Below, in pieces: positions 25,123 through 33,483 of a stretch of DNA of 64,000 nt. Made by a program: the position numbers and the translations under genes. How positions within the stretch are numbered: position 1 is the first letter of the stretch; every line of letters starts with the position of its first letter. The notes below the pieces were generated by a model that was given only the letters and a program-made list of their open reading frames with translations, was not told where the DNA came from and searched no databases. Source of the DNA: Solitalea agri (lineage in GTDB: Bacteria > Bacteroidota > Bacteroidia > Sphingobacteriales > Sphingobacteriaceae); contig NZ_JAMWYS010000028.1 in the NCBI RefSeq assembly GCF_023914155.1, positions 62,001 through 126,000 of the forward strand. The letters are read 5' to 3'.

Positions 25123-25476
25123 TTAGAAAGTGATATCGTAGAGCTGCTCAAAATAGTGAACAATTAATGATTTCATAAGTAATTCTTGTTCAAGTAAAGT
25201 GTAATTAGGAACCTTTTTTACCATTTTCCAGTGTGGCCAGCCATCTTGGTCCAAGCCTTCAAGTTCATAGAACCCCATTTCACTAAAAAGACGGCAGGTA
25301 GCAATGTGCATAAGCTCTTCCTTCTGACGCTTGGAATATTTTTGAGGGCCTTTTCCTAATTCCTGAACCCCAATTAAAAAGAGCAGGACCTTTAAATCTG
25401 GTTTTTCATTGTCGAAATCATCTGCAATACGCTGTTGTAACTTCAACCATTTATTATTTATTTCTGATGGAGTCAT
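25123..25476 (-). CDS. Conserved hypothetical cytoplasmic protein
   Basis: A 117-residue soluble, mostly helical protein with no signal peptide. I recall similar proteins only from other Bacteroidota and know no function. Notable segments are LLFLIGVQELGKGPQKYSK near residue 32 and LEGLDQDGWPHWKMV near residue 75. It lies 15 bases upstream of the cyclophilin gene on the same strand, so the two are probably co-transcribed together with xth. Confidence 0.65.
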   Translation of the reverse strand: MTPSEINNKWLKLQQRIADDFDNEKPDLKVLLFLIGVQELGKGPQKYSKRQKEELMHIATCRLFSEMGFYELEGLDQDGWPHWKMVKKVPNYTLLEQELLMKSLIVHYFEQLYDITF

Positions 25477-25602
25477 TTAATTTATATGAAAGCCGGGTTT
25501 AATTGATTTTGAACCACTATTTACGATCAATAGTTTTCAATCGGCTAAATTATCTATTTAGTTTTAATTCGGAATTAATTATCTGTCGGTATTAGTAAAA
25601 CA

Positions 25603-25636
25603 AACAGGCAATCACTTTTTACTATGATTGCCTGTT
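25603..25636 (-). terminator. Terminator after the DsrE-like gene
   Basis: AACAGGCAATCA and TGATTGCCTGTT form a 12-bp stem, followed on the minus strand by a moderately T-rich tail. Confidence 0.65.
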
Positions 25637-25656
25637 ATCTGATAATGGAAATGCCT

Positions 25657-26067
25657 TTAATGCGTAGCTTTAATATATCCCCATCCCTGATGTTGCTTTG
25701 AAATGATCTCATAAATACCATCAGGAACCATCTCTACCCCATCAATCAATTGACTTTTATCAATATTTTGGTTCTTCATCGCAATTTCACAAACTTTGAA
25801 TTTGACATTGCTGTTAGTGGCAAATCCTGCTACCTCTTTTTCTACTATCGATTTATTTTTAAGTGCCAACTCAAGTCCTTTGGCGTACATTACAACTTCC
25901 AATTTTGCAGTTGGGGTTGATTTGGAAATTTCATTGATCCATCTCATAACTGCTTTCTGATCTAGAGAGTCTTTACTGGTGAGGTCAAAAACCACTTTAT
26001 AATCTTTGGTTTGGGCCATTAAAAAACAAGGCATCAACAACCCAACAAGTACAACTAATTTTTTCAT
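25657..26067 (-). CDS. Exported DsrE/DsrF-like family protein
   Basis: A 136-residue protein with a signal peptide (MKKLVVLVGLLMPCFLMAQ), so probably periplasmic. The mature part has the DsrE-like alpha/beta fold: a repeated KVVFDLTS / KLEVVMYAKGLELAL pattern and VKFKVCEIAMKNQNI near residue 88, where a Cys sits at the usual active position. Periplasmic DsrE-like proteins of unknown role are frequent in Bacteroidota. It is monocistronic. Confidence 0.75.
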   Translation of the reverse strand: MKKLVVLVGLLMPCFLMAQTKDYKVVFDLTSKDSLDQKAVMRWINEISKSTPTAKLEVVMYAKGLELALKNKSIVEKEVAGFATNSNVKFKVCEIAMKNQNIDKSQLIDGVEMVPDGIYEIISKQHQGWGYIKATH

Positions 26068-26233
26068 AGCATTTATTTTTTGGGTTATTAAAATTACATA
26101 ATAACTATTATAATTAGTTGGTTTATTACTACTAAATCATTGAGTAAATAGTTGTAAATCAGTATATTTAAGTGGCCTGTTGTGTGTAACAGCGGCAAAT
26201 TTTAATCTGTTTTCGGTAAAATCATTAAAGACT

Positions 26234-26239
26234 AGGAGG
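26234..26239 (+). promoter_or_regulatory. Strong Shine-Dalgarno before the DUF4242 gene
   Basis: AGGAGG lies four bases before the ATG at 26244. Such a full anti-SD match is unusual here; most other genes in the window lack one. Confidence 0.6.
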
Positions 26240-26243
26240 TTGT

Positions 26244-26525
26244 ATGCCAAAGTTTGTTATCGAAAGAAATATTCCAAACGTAGGAAATCTTTCTAAAGAG
26301 GAGTTGACCGGAGTAGCGCAAAAATCATGTTCAGTACTCAACTCAATGGGGCCTCAAATTCAATGGGTTCAAAGTTATGTTACCGGCGACAAGATTTACT
26401 GTGTTTACATTGCACCCGATGAAGAGTCGGTTAGGAAACATGCCGAATTGGGTGGTTTTCCAGCTAATAGCATTTCAAAAGTGATGCATATAATCGATCC
26501 CACAACCGCTGAACCCTTTGCATAA
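26244..26525 (+). CDS. DUF4242 ferredoxin-like protein (putative nickel-binding)
   Basis: A 93-residue protein of the DUF4242/SCO4226 family, ferredoxin-like folds for which nickel binding has been reported. The segment MPKFVIERNIPNVGNLSKEE opens the domain, WVQSYVTGDKIYCVYIAPD lies near residue 50, and RKHAELGGFPAN near residue 72 contains the conserved His and Gly-Gly. There is no signal peptide. A strong AGGAGG ribosome binding site precedes it, which is atypical for this genome. The physiological role is not known. Confidence 0.85.
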   Translation: MPKFVIERNIPNVGNLSKEELTGVAQKSCSVLNSMGPQIQWVQSYVTGDKIYCVYIAPDEESVRKHAELGGFPANSISKVMHIIDPTTAEPFA

Positions 26526-26565
26526 GTTTATTGATGAAAATATAAAGATCAGAGGAAAAAGAAAA

Positions 26566-26584
26566 GGCTAACACGTGGTTAGCC
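26566..26584 (-). terminator. Terminator between DUF4242 and NlpC/P60 genes
   Basis: GGCTAAC and GTTAGCC form a 7-bp stem around a 5-base loop, with TTTTCTTTTT following on the minus strand. Confidence 0.65.
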
Positions 26585-26618
26585 TCTCTCAATATGATTT
26601 TTAGTTTTAAATGGTTTC

Positions 26619-27164
26619 TTATTCAATTCGGCCACCTTTAAAAAAGTAGCGTTTAAAATACGGATCGTTTAGGTCAGAGATGTTAACGCCTTTTGAAGAA
26701 GAGGAATGGGCAAATTTTCCGTTGCCTAAATATATACCTATGTGAGAAATATATTTTTTACCTATTTTAAAGAAAACGAAATCGCCTTCTTTTAAATCTT
26801 CTTTATTTACAGGTTTAACATTTTTATATATATCACGAGAGTTTGCTCCTCCAAGGAAAGTACTGTAAACAGCATCATATACTTTGTTTACAAAACGAGA
26901 ACAGTCAATTCCTTTGCGACTATCACCGCCGAAACGATATGGAGTACCTAGCCAATCGTAAATGAAATCGAACAATTTAGTGTTCGCTTTTGAGGCCAGA
27001 CTGAATCCAAATAATTGTGAATAATATAAATATCCTAACGAATCAGGATCAGAAATTTCTTTTTTATCCGGGCTGGAAGAAAATAATTCTTTTAGCCCTT
27101 TCGACTGCGCACTCACAGCGTTTGCCGAGATAAAGAAAACTAAAATAAGTAATAGTTTTTTCAA
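26619..27164 (-). CDS. Secreted NlpC/P60 (C40) cell-wall peptidase
   Basis: A 181-residue exported endopeptidase, probably cutting gamma-D-Glu-diaminopimelate bonds in peptidoglycan stems. The signal peptide ends near NAVSAQ. The NlpC/P60 domain covers residues 60-181, with the catalytic Cys in GIDCSRFVNKVY near residue 85, the His in SHIGIYLGNGKFAHS near residue 140, and a third polar residue following. There is no SH3 or LysM targeting domain. It is monocistronic. Confidence 0.9.
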   Translation of the reverse strand: MKKLLLILVFFISANAVSAQSKGLKELFSSSPDKKEISDPDSLGYLYYSQLFGFSLASKANTKLFDFIYDWLGTPYRFGGDSRKGIDCSRFVNKVYDAVYSTFLGGANSRDIYKNVKPVNKEDLKEGDFVFFKIGKKYISHIGIYLGNGKFAHSSSSKGVNISDLNDPYFKRYFFKGGRIE

Positions 27165-27419
27165 AGCCGCTATGTTAAATCGTTACAAAACTAAGGTTAA
27201 TTAATTATTCCTTCAAGTTATTCGTTAAAACCATGCCGATTTTAGCTCAAAACCCAAGTGTATGGCTTTCTACGATTTAGGCATATAAAAGTTACACATT
27301 GATAACATTTTCAGAAACTTAATGAATTTGCAACATTGCCTAAAACGTAGCTTTATTTTGGAATATTGTTTACAAAAGCAGATTAAATCATTCAAATTTA
27401 CATTTTGCTTTTTTATTGA

Positions 27420-27427
27420 TACATTTG
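27420..27427 (+). promoter_or_regulatory. -7 promoter element for pdhA
   Basis: TACATTTG matches TAnnTTTG and lies 34 bases before the pdhA start codon. Confidence 0.5.
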
Positions 27428-27461
27428 CCATCACAAAAAATTAAGCTTATAAACTTTAAGA

Positions 27462-28457
27462 ATGAGTTCTGTAGCAATCACTAAAGAGACTTATCTGCAA
27501 TGGTACGAACAGATGTACCTTATGAGAAAGTTTGAAGAACGTTCGGGTCAGCTGTACGGTCAACAAAAAATCAGAGGATTTTGTCACTTATATATTGGCC
27601 AGGAAGCTGTTGCTGCCGGTGCATTATCTGCAACGTTACCTAAAGATGGTTTTATTACTGCCTACCGCGATCATGCCTTAGCATTAGGAAAAGGTGTTTC
27701 TGCGCGCGAATGTATGGCTGAACTTTATGGTAAAGAAACCGGTTGTTCTAAAGGAAAAGGTGGTTCAATGCACTTTTTCTCTAAAGAACACAATTTCTAT
27801 GGTGGTCACGGAATTGTCGGAGGACAAATTCCTTTAGGTGCAGGTATTGCGTTTGCATCTAAATACAAAGGTGACGATGCTGTATGTTTATGTTTTATGG
27901 GCGATGGAGCTGTTCGTCAGGGAGCTTTGAACGAAACATTTAACATGGCAATGATCTGGAATATTCCTGTAATTTTTATTTGTGAGAATAACGGTTACGC
28001 AATGGGAACTTCTGTTCAGCGTACAACCAACATGCCAGATATCTATAAAATTGGTTTAGGATTCGATATGCCATCTGAGCCAGTTGACGGAATGAGCTGT
28101 GAAGCTGTTCACGAAGCAATTGATCGTGCTGTTCAACGCGCTCGTGCCGGAGAAGGACCGTCATTCTTAGAGATTCGTACCTATCGCTACAAAGGACACT
28201 CAATGTCTGATCCTGCTAAGTATCGTACAAAAGAAGAAGTAGAGGAGTATAAAGCAAAAGATCCTGTTGAACAGGTGAAAAGTACAATTCTTGAGAAAAA
28301 ATATGCTGATGCCAAGTGGTTTGAAGAAATCGAGGCAAAAGTGAAAGAAATTGTTGAAGATTCAGTAAAATTTGCTGAAGAATCAAACTACCCTGATCCG
28401 TCGGAATTATATAAAGACGTTTATGTTCAGGAAGATTATCCATACATAATGGACTAA
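27462..28457 (+). CDS. pdhA: Pyruvate dehydrogenase E1 component, alpha subunit
   Basis: A 331-residue thiamine-diphosphate subunit of the alpha2beta2-type pyruvate dehydrogenase, which decarboxylates pyruvate and acetylates the E2 lipoyl group. RDHALALGKGV near residue 70 and GKGGSMHFFS near residue 100 are typical. The ThDP/Mg motif is GDGAVRQGALNETFNMA near residue 147. The phosphorylation-loop-like region RYKGHSMSDPAKYR lies near residue 243. The E1-beta gene is not adjacent. The E2 gene follows 143 bases downstream after a hairpin. Confidence 0.95.
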   Translation: MSSVAITKETYLQWYEQMYLMRKFEERSGQLYGQQKIRGFCHLYIGQEAVAAGALSATLPKDGFITAYRDHALALGKGVSARECMAELYGKETGCSKGKGGSMHFFSKEHNFYGGHGIVGGQIPLGAGIAFASKYKGDDAVCLCFMGDGAVRQGALNETFNMAMIWNIPVIFICENNGYAMGTSVQRTTNMPDIYKIGLGFDMPSEPVDGMSCEAVHEAIDRAVQRARAGEGPSFLEIRTYRYKGHSMSDPAKYRTKEEVEEYKAKDPVEQVKSTILEKKYADAKWFEEIEAKVKEIVEDSVKFAEESNYPDPSELYKDVYVQEDYPYIMD

Positions 28458-28470
28458 TTTTAAAAACAAA

Positions 28471-28505
28471 TTGCGGGTTACGGGTAAAACACTCATAACC
28501 CGCAA
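28471..28505 (+). promoter_or_regulatory. Hairpin between pdhA and the E2 gene
   Basis: TTGCGGGTTA and TAACCCGCAA form a perfect 10-bp stem around a 15-base loop. No T-run follows, so it may be an mRNA-processing or attenuation element rather than a terminator. Confidence 0.5.
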
Positions 28506-28600
28506 CTTGTATTAGTAACAACCTTAGGGTTAAAAGTTTGTACTTGAACAGCTTTAACTCTTATCTTGTATAAGCACAACACTATTCTAATTAAAAAAAT

Positions 28601-30235
28601 ATGGCTGAAGTAGTACGCATGCCAAAAATGAGCGATACCATGACGGAAGGGGTATTGGCTAAATGGCATAAAAAAGTTGGTGATAAAATAAAATCAGGCG
28701 ATGTAGTTGCCGAGGTTGAGACCGACAAAGCTACCATGGATTTTGAATCGTTTCAGGAAGGAACGTTATTATACATAGGCGTAGAAGAAGGCCAAGCAGT
28801 ACCTGTTGATGCAGTTATTGCAGTTTTGGGTGCTGAAGGTGAAGATTATAAAGCCTTATTGGCATCTGGAGGGTCTGCGCCTGCCGCAAAACCGACTGAA
28901 ACTGCCACTGAGCAAGCAACTCCTCCAGCAACGCCAGCTACTTCTGTAGCTCAAAGCGCACCAACAGTTACACCGGAATCTTTAGGAGCAACTGTAATTC
29001 GTATGCCTTTATTAAGTGATACCATGACAGAAGGTGTTATTAATAAATGGTACAAAAAAGTAGGTGATACAATTAAATCAGATGATACAATTGCAGACGT
29101 AGAAACTGATAAAGCTACAATGGAAGTTACGGCCTATGCTGAAGGCACATTATTATATATTGGTGTTGAGGAAGGAAAAGCTGCAAAGGTTAATGATATT
29201 ATAGCCATTGTTGGTAAACCAGGAACGGATGTAAGTCCTTTGCTTCAAGCTACAACCTCTGCGCCTGCTACTAAAGCAGAAACCGCACCAGTTGCTTCAG
29301 CTACTGCTCCTGCTGCAGTTCCTGCAGTTGAGGAACAGTCTGGAACATCCTCTGATGGAAGAGTTAAAGCTTCTCCATTGGCTCGCAAAATTGCAGAAGA
29401 AAAAGGAATCAATCTGTCGCAAGTTAAAGGTAGCGCTGAAGGTGGTAGAATTGTTAAAAAGGATGTGGAAACCTTCACACCTTCTGCTGCTCCAGCTGCA
29501 AAATCTGCTTCGGCTCCTGCTGCAACTACCACAACCGCACCTGCTGTTTATGGTCAGGAAAGCTTTACCGAGGTGACAGTGTCGCAAATGCGTAAAACCA
29601 TTGCCCGTCGCTTATCGGAAAGCTTATTTACAGCTCCGCATTTCTATTTAACCATGTCAATTGATATGGATAATGCTATCGAGGCACGTAAACGTATCAA
29701 TGAACTTGGAACAAAAATTTCTTTCAACGATATCGTTCTTAAGGCAACAGCTGTCGCACTTAAGAAACATCCAAAAGTAAATTCTAGTTGGTTAGGTGAT
29801 AAGATCCGCTACAATAACCATGTTAATATCGGTGTTGCTGTAGCAGTTGAAGATGGCTTATTAGTACCGGTGGTTCGTTTTGCAGATACTAAATCACTTT
29901 CTACTATCTCTGCCGAAGTAAAAGAATACGCTCAAAAGGCAAAAGATAAAAAATTACAACCTGCTGATTGGGAAGGCTCAACCTTTACCATTTCAAACTT
30001 AGGTATGTACGGAATAGATCAGTTCACAGCGATTATCAACCCACCTGATGCTTGTATTTTAGCCGTGGGCGGTATTAGTCAGGTTCCTGTTGTTAAAAAT
30101 GGTCAAGTTGTTCCTGGTAATGTAATGAAGGTTACCCTGTCATGTGATCACCGCGTTGTTGATGGTGCTACCGGATCAGAATTCTTATTAACATTAAAAG
30201 GCTTGTTAGAAGAACCTCTTCGTTTATTAGTTTAA
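28601..30235 (+). CDS. pdhC: Pyruvate dehydrogenase E2, dihydrolipoamide acetyltransferase
   Basis: A 544-residue acetyltransferase core of the pyruvate dehydrogenase complex. Two lipoyl domains lie at residues 1-80 and about 130-205, each with a lipoylation Lys in VETDKATM. They are separated by Ala/Pro/Thr-rich flexible linkers. A peripheral subunit-binding domain follows near residue 250 (KASPLARKIAEEKGINLSQV). The catalytic domain (about 310-544) ends with SCDHRVVDGATGSEF, containing the HxxxDG motif. It lies downstream of pdhA, with E1-beta and E3 elsewhere. Confidence 0.96.
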   Translation: MAEVVRMPKMSDTMTEGVLAKWHKKVGDKIKSGDVVAEVETDKATMDFESFQEGTLLYIGVEEGQAVPVDAVIAVLGAEGEDYKALLASGGSAPAAKPTETATEQATPPATPATSVAQSAPTVTPESLGATVIRMPLLSDTMTEGVINKWYKKVGDTIKSDDTIADVETDKATMEVTAYAEGTLLYIGVEEGKAAKVNDIIAIVGKPGTDVSPLLQATTSAPATKAETAPVASATAPAAVPAVEEQSGTSSDGRVKASPLARKIAEEKGINLSQVKGSAEGGRIVKKDVETFTPSAAPAAKSASAPAATTTTAPAVYGQESFTEVTVSQMRKTIARRLSESLFTAPHFYLTMSIDMDNAIEARKRINELGTKISFNDIVLKATAVALKKHPKVNSSWLGDKIRYNNHVNIGVAVAVEDGLLVPVVRFADTKSLSTISAEVKEYAQKAKDKKLQPADWEGSTFTISNLGMYGIDQFTAIINPPDACILAVGGISQVPVVKNGQVVPGNVMKVTLSCDHRVVDGATGSEFLLTLKGLLEEPLRLLV

Positions 30236-30251
30236 ACTAGTTAGGTTCGAG

Positions 30252-30295
30252 TATAAAAAAAGACCGTTTCTATTTCAGAAACGGTCTTTTTTATA
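30252..30295. terminator. Bidirectional terminator between the E2 gene and murF
   Basis: A long perfect stem (AAAAAGACCGTTTC / GAAACGGTCTTTTT) with a 7-base loop between convergent genes. Both strands end in T-runs. Confidence 0.9.
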
Positions 30296-30296
30296 C

Positions 30297-31595
30297 CTAT
30301 AGCAGACCTATCAATGATTCGAGCTTCATTCCTCGAGATCCCTTAACCAAGATATGTGAGTTTCTAACTGGATGCTTCTTTAAATAGTCGACCGCTTCTT
30401 CAGTATTTTCAAAAAAGGTGTAGCCTGAATTATCTTTTAAAGAGTAGAAGTGTTTTCCTACCAATAATGCATTTATTAAACCTTGCTCTTTGAGTTGATT
30501 GATGACTTTCTGATGTTCTTCTTTGCTGTATTCACCCAGCTCAAACATGTCGGCTAAAATCACCAATTTGTTGGTCGATGAATTTTTTGCAAAATTGTCG
30601 ATTGCGGCAGCCATACTACTAGGGTTTGCATTATAATAATCACAAATGAGTGTGTTGCTTTCAGTTTTAACCGCCTGTGAGCGATTGTTTGTTGGCTGAT
30701 AGCTTAAAACACCTGCTTCAATTTGTTTAACCGTTAATCCAAAATAATTGCCTATACAAACCGCTGCTAATACGTTTTCGAAGTTGTAACCACCTACAAG
30801 GTTCGAGTTGACGGTGTTCCACTGATCATCATTTGACAATTTCCATTCTAGCGAAACCATTTCACCTTGTTCAATTCTTTTACCAATAACTGTGTTATCT
30901 TCAGAAGTTCCATAATAAACCTTTCTGTCTACTTTTGAGGCCATTTCCAATAGATGAGGGTTGTCATGGTTAATAAAGATCAATCCGCTGTTATTTTGAA
31001 GATGATCATATAGCTCTTTTTTGCCTTTCTTAACACCTTCAAAGCCTCCAAATCCTTCAAGATGTGCTTTACCAACATTGGTGATAATACCAAAATCAGG
31101 GTTGGCAATATCAGCAAGCAGTTGAATTTCTTTTTGATGATTTGCCCCCATTTCAATAATAGCAAACTCAATGCTCCCATCGATGGACAAAAGGGTTAGA
31201 GGAACGCCAATATGATTGTTTAAGTTGCCTATAGTTGCATAAGTTTTAAACTTTTGCGACAGAACAGCATTTATCAACTCTTTGGTGGTGGTTTTGCCGT
31301 TTGTTCCAGTAATTCCAAGAAAAGGAATATTCAATTGTGCACGATGATATTTTGCCAATAGCTGTAAAGTTTGAAGCACATCGTTCACTAATACAAAGCG
31401 ATCGCCTTCACTATAGAGCTCTTCGTCAATTATTGCATAAGCAGCGCCATTTTCAATCGCTTGCTTAGCAAATTGATTTGCATTGAAACTATCACCCTTT
31501 AGGGCAAAGAAGATACAGTTAGGAGTAATTTTACGAGTGTCGGTACAAATAACCGGATACTCTTTATATAAGTTGTATAATGATTCTATTGTCAT
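30297..31595 (-). CDS. murF: UDP-N-acetylmuramoyl-tripeptide-D-alanyl-D-alanine ligase
   Basis: A Mur ligase adding D-Ala-D-Ala to the UDP-MurNAc-tripeptide, the last cytoplasmic peptidoglycan precursor step. P-loop GITGTNGKTTTKEL lies near residue 100 from the chosen start. The central domain has FAIIEMGANHQKEIQLL, which carries the catalytic Glu and a His. NPSSMAAAIDNF near residue 315 is the MurF signature region. I chose the ATG at 31595 (MTIESLYNLY) because the family begins there; an ATG 63 bases upstream would add 21 atypical residues. gldJ follows upstream on the same strand. Confidence 0.94.
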   Translation of the reverse strand: MTIESLYNLYKEYPVICTDTRKITPNCIFFALKGDSFNANQFAKQAIENGAAYAIIDEELYSEGDRFVLVNDVLQTLQLLAKYHRAQLNIPFLGITGTNGKTTTKELINAVLSQKFKTYATIGNLNNHIGVPLTLLSIDGSIEFAIIEMGANHQKEIQLLADIANPDFGIITNVGKAHLEGFGGFEGVKKGKKELYDHLQNNSGLIFINHDNPHLLEMASKVDRKVYYGTSEDNTVIGKRIEQGEMVSLEWKLSNDDQWNTVNSNLVGGYNFENVLAAVCIGNYFGLTVKQIEAGVLSYQPTNNRSQAVKTESNTLICDYYNANPSSMAAAIDNFAKNSSTNKLVILADMFELGEYSKEEHQKVINQLKEQGLINALLVGKHFYSLKDNSGYTFFENTEEAVDYLKKHPVRNSHILVKGSRGMKLESLIGLL

Positions 31596-31662
31596 GGCCA
31601 AATTTGAAGCTAAGATAAACAAATGGAAGATTTTTGAAGCCTTTTGAAGTTGATACAAAAGA

Positions 31663-31694
31663 AAAAGGCTGTCCTTTTGGGAACAGCCTTTTAA
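31663..31694. terminator. Terminator downstream of gldJ
   Basis: AAAAGGCTGT and ACAGCCTTTT pair around a 10-base loop; transcription from gldJ (minus strand) would meet it before murF. Confidence 0.7.
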
Positions 31695-31712
31695 CTAATA
31701 TTTGAGTTGATC

Positions 31713-33164
31713 TTATTTACTCTTAAAGTTAGGGCGTTTAGTTTTTCCAACACCTGGAGCTCCTACACGACCCATTGCACAACGGAAACCGACTTCTGCT
31801 GAAGATGAGTCTTGATCCATGAAGCGACGTGAACCCGGTGTTAACCAATATGCTCGGTCATTCCATGATCCGCCTTTATACACACGTGAACGATTGCTTA
31901 CAAGTGATGTTTTGCTATATCCGTACATGCCCTTTTCATCATCATAATCACGCACATCAGCTTTTTTAGTAATTTTTGTACCATCAATTAAACGGCCAAC
32001 AGTATCAGGAACTCTTGGAATACGACCTAAGCTGTCTTTCTTAGCATAAGATCCTTTAGCGTCTTTTTGTTTAACTGTATATTGGTTACCACGGAATGGA
32101 TTCTGATCACTAATGTCTTCGAATGAAAGTGGACGATATACATCCTGAACCCACTCGTTTACGTTACCTGCCATACAATATAATCCGTAATCATTTGGAA
32201 GGTAGCTTTTAACAGACGCTGTAATGTCGGCGTTGTCGTTTAAGTAACCGGCAACCCCTGTATTATCACCTCTTCCACGTTTAAAGTTGGCCAAGAATAA
32301 ACCTTGAGTTTTACCCTGTGCACTACGCATTGTTAGGCCATTCCAAGGATAAAGTTTTTTCTCTTCGATATTCTCGTATTTAACATTGCCTTTTAATGCT
32401 AGTGCCGCGTATTCCCATTCAGCTTCTGATGGTAAACGGTAAGCACCTGGAAGTAAAATACCATCTGAATAACGCACCGAACGAGTTTTGTTGGTAGCTA
32501 TTGGATCAAGGTTTTTAACATTCTTTTTTACAACACCTTCATACTGTCCAGCATAATATGAATCAGTATTAAAGTTGTTGGCGTCGGTTTGATTAGGATC
32601 AGGTTTTAAGATGCCTTTATTAATTAAGATTGATTCGTTGGCGCGGTCAGTTCTCCAAATACAGTATTCGGTTGCCTGGGTCCAATTAACCCCAACTACA
32701 GGATAATCAGCAAAAGCCGGGTGACGAAGGTAGTTGTCTACATAAGGCTCATTATAAGCTAATGGTTTTCTCCAAACCATTGTGTCAGGTAATGCGCGTT
32801 CATAAACTTGTGGATGACCTTTATAAACACGAGCTAACCAGTACAAGTATTCTAACCAGTCGATGTTGCGAACTTCAGTTTCGTCCATATAAAATGAAGT
32901 AACTGTAACTCGTTTCTCAGTGTTGTCATTGTCATATCCCAGATCCTGTTCTAGAGAACCCATTACAAATGTTCCTCCTTCAATGGCTACGAGACCAGGG
33001 CCTAACTGGTCTTTTTTATAGGTTATCTTTTGAAAACCACCGTTTTTAGGATCGTTATAGTTCCATCCGGTTGTTGACGATCGTTCTTTCTTGTTACATG
33101 CAACGAACGATAAAGGCAAACCTAATGCGCAAGCCAGTATAAGATATCGTGTAGTTCTTTTCAT
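31713..33164 (-). CDS. gldJ: Gliding motility lipoprotein GldJ
   Basis: A 483-residue outer-membrane/periplasmic lipoprotein of the type IX secretion and gliding apparatus. The lipobox is LSFVACNKK, with Cys near residue 23. The body is a formylglycine-generating-enzyme-like (SUMF1) domain: IEGGTFVMGS near residue 60, EAEWEYAAL near residue 245, and VYKGGSWNDRAYW near residue 430. GldJ is structural, not an oxidase, and stabilises other Gld proteins in Flavobacterium johnsoniae. The sister lipoprotein GldK has the same fold, but length, murF neighbour and adjacent porV favour GldJ. Confidence 0.88.
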   Translation of the reverse strand: MKRTTRYLILACALGLPLSFVACNKKERSSTTGWNYNDPKNGGFQKITYKKDQLGPGLVAIEGGTFVMGSLEQDLGYDNDNTEKRVTVTSFYMDETEVRNIDWLEYLYWLARVYKGHPQVYERALPDTMVWRKPLAYNEPYVDNYLRHPAFADYPVVGVNWTQATEYCIWRTDRANESILINKGILKPDPNQTDANNFNTDSYYAGQYEGVVKKNVKNLDPIATNKTRSVRYSDGILLPGAYRLPSEAEWEYAALALKGNVKYENIEEKKLYPWNGLTMRSAQGKTQGLFLANFKRGRGDNTGVAGYLNDNADITASVKSYLPNDYGLYCMAGNVNEWVQDVYRPLSFEDISDQNPFRGNQYTVKQKDAKGSYAKKDSLGRIPRVPDTVGRLIDGTKITKKADVRDYDDEKGMYGYSKTSLVSNRSRVYKGGSWNDRAYWLTPGSRRFMDQDSSSAEVGFRCAMGRVGAPGVGKTKRPNFKSK

Positions 33165-33219
33165 CCTGCTTGTGAATAGTTGTGGTTATTTAGGTTTTGA
33201 TTTAATTTAATTATTAACT

Positions 33220-33250
33220 CAAAGCTATAAATTTTCTTTATAGTTTAAAA
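33220..33250 (-). promoter_or_regulatory. Putative gldJ promoter
   Basis: Minus strand: TAGCTTTG (33227-33220) matches TAnnTTTG, with TTTT 19 bases upstream. It lies 55 bases from the start codon. The rest of this 319-base divergent gap (33165-33483) holds AT-rich sequence with no gene I can support. Confidence 0.5.
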
Positions 33251-33483
33251 AGTGTTCCAACCCAATTATACGCACATATCCTCAAATTGTTGCAAATTAT
33301 TCCAAGGATTTTATAAAATAATCCAGCAGAGATTATGTTTAATATTATAGCTATGGTATTGGAAAAGTGTAGCTCTAATAAAAAAGGTATTCTATTGTTG
33401 GATAAATTTAATACAATTAACACTTTTGGTGATAAGTTTATACAAACTTTAAGCCAAAGAAAGTTATTTCTTTACGCCTAATT

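Noticed and set aside
29245-29587. ORFs on both strands inside the E2 gene
   Set aside because: They are low-complexity shadows of the Ala/Pro/Thr-rich linker of the acetyltransferase.
31713-33164. Formylglycine-generating enzyme (sulfatase activator)
   Set aside because: It is a lipoprotein of GldJ length next to murF and porV; no sulfatase is nearby.
33238-33423. 61-codon ORF between gldJ and porV
   Set aside because: It overlaps the promoter region of gldJ, has no family likeness and is explained by AT-rich chance openness.
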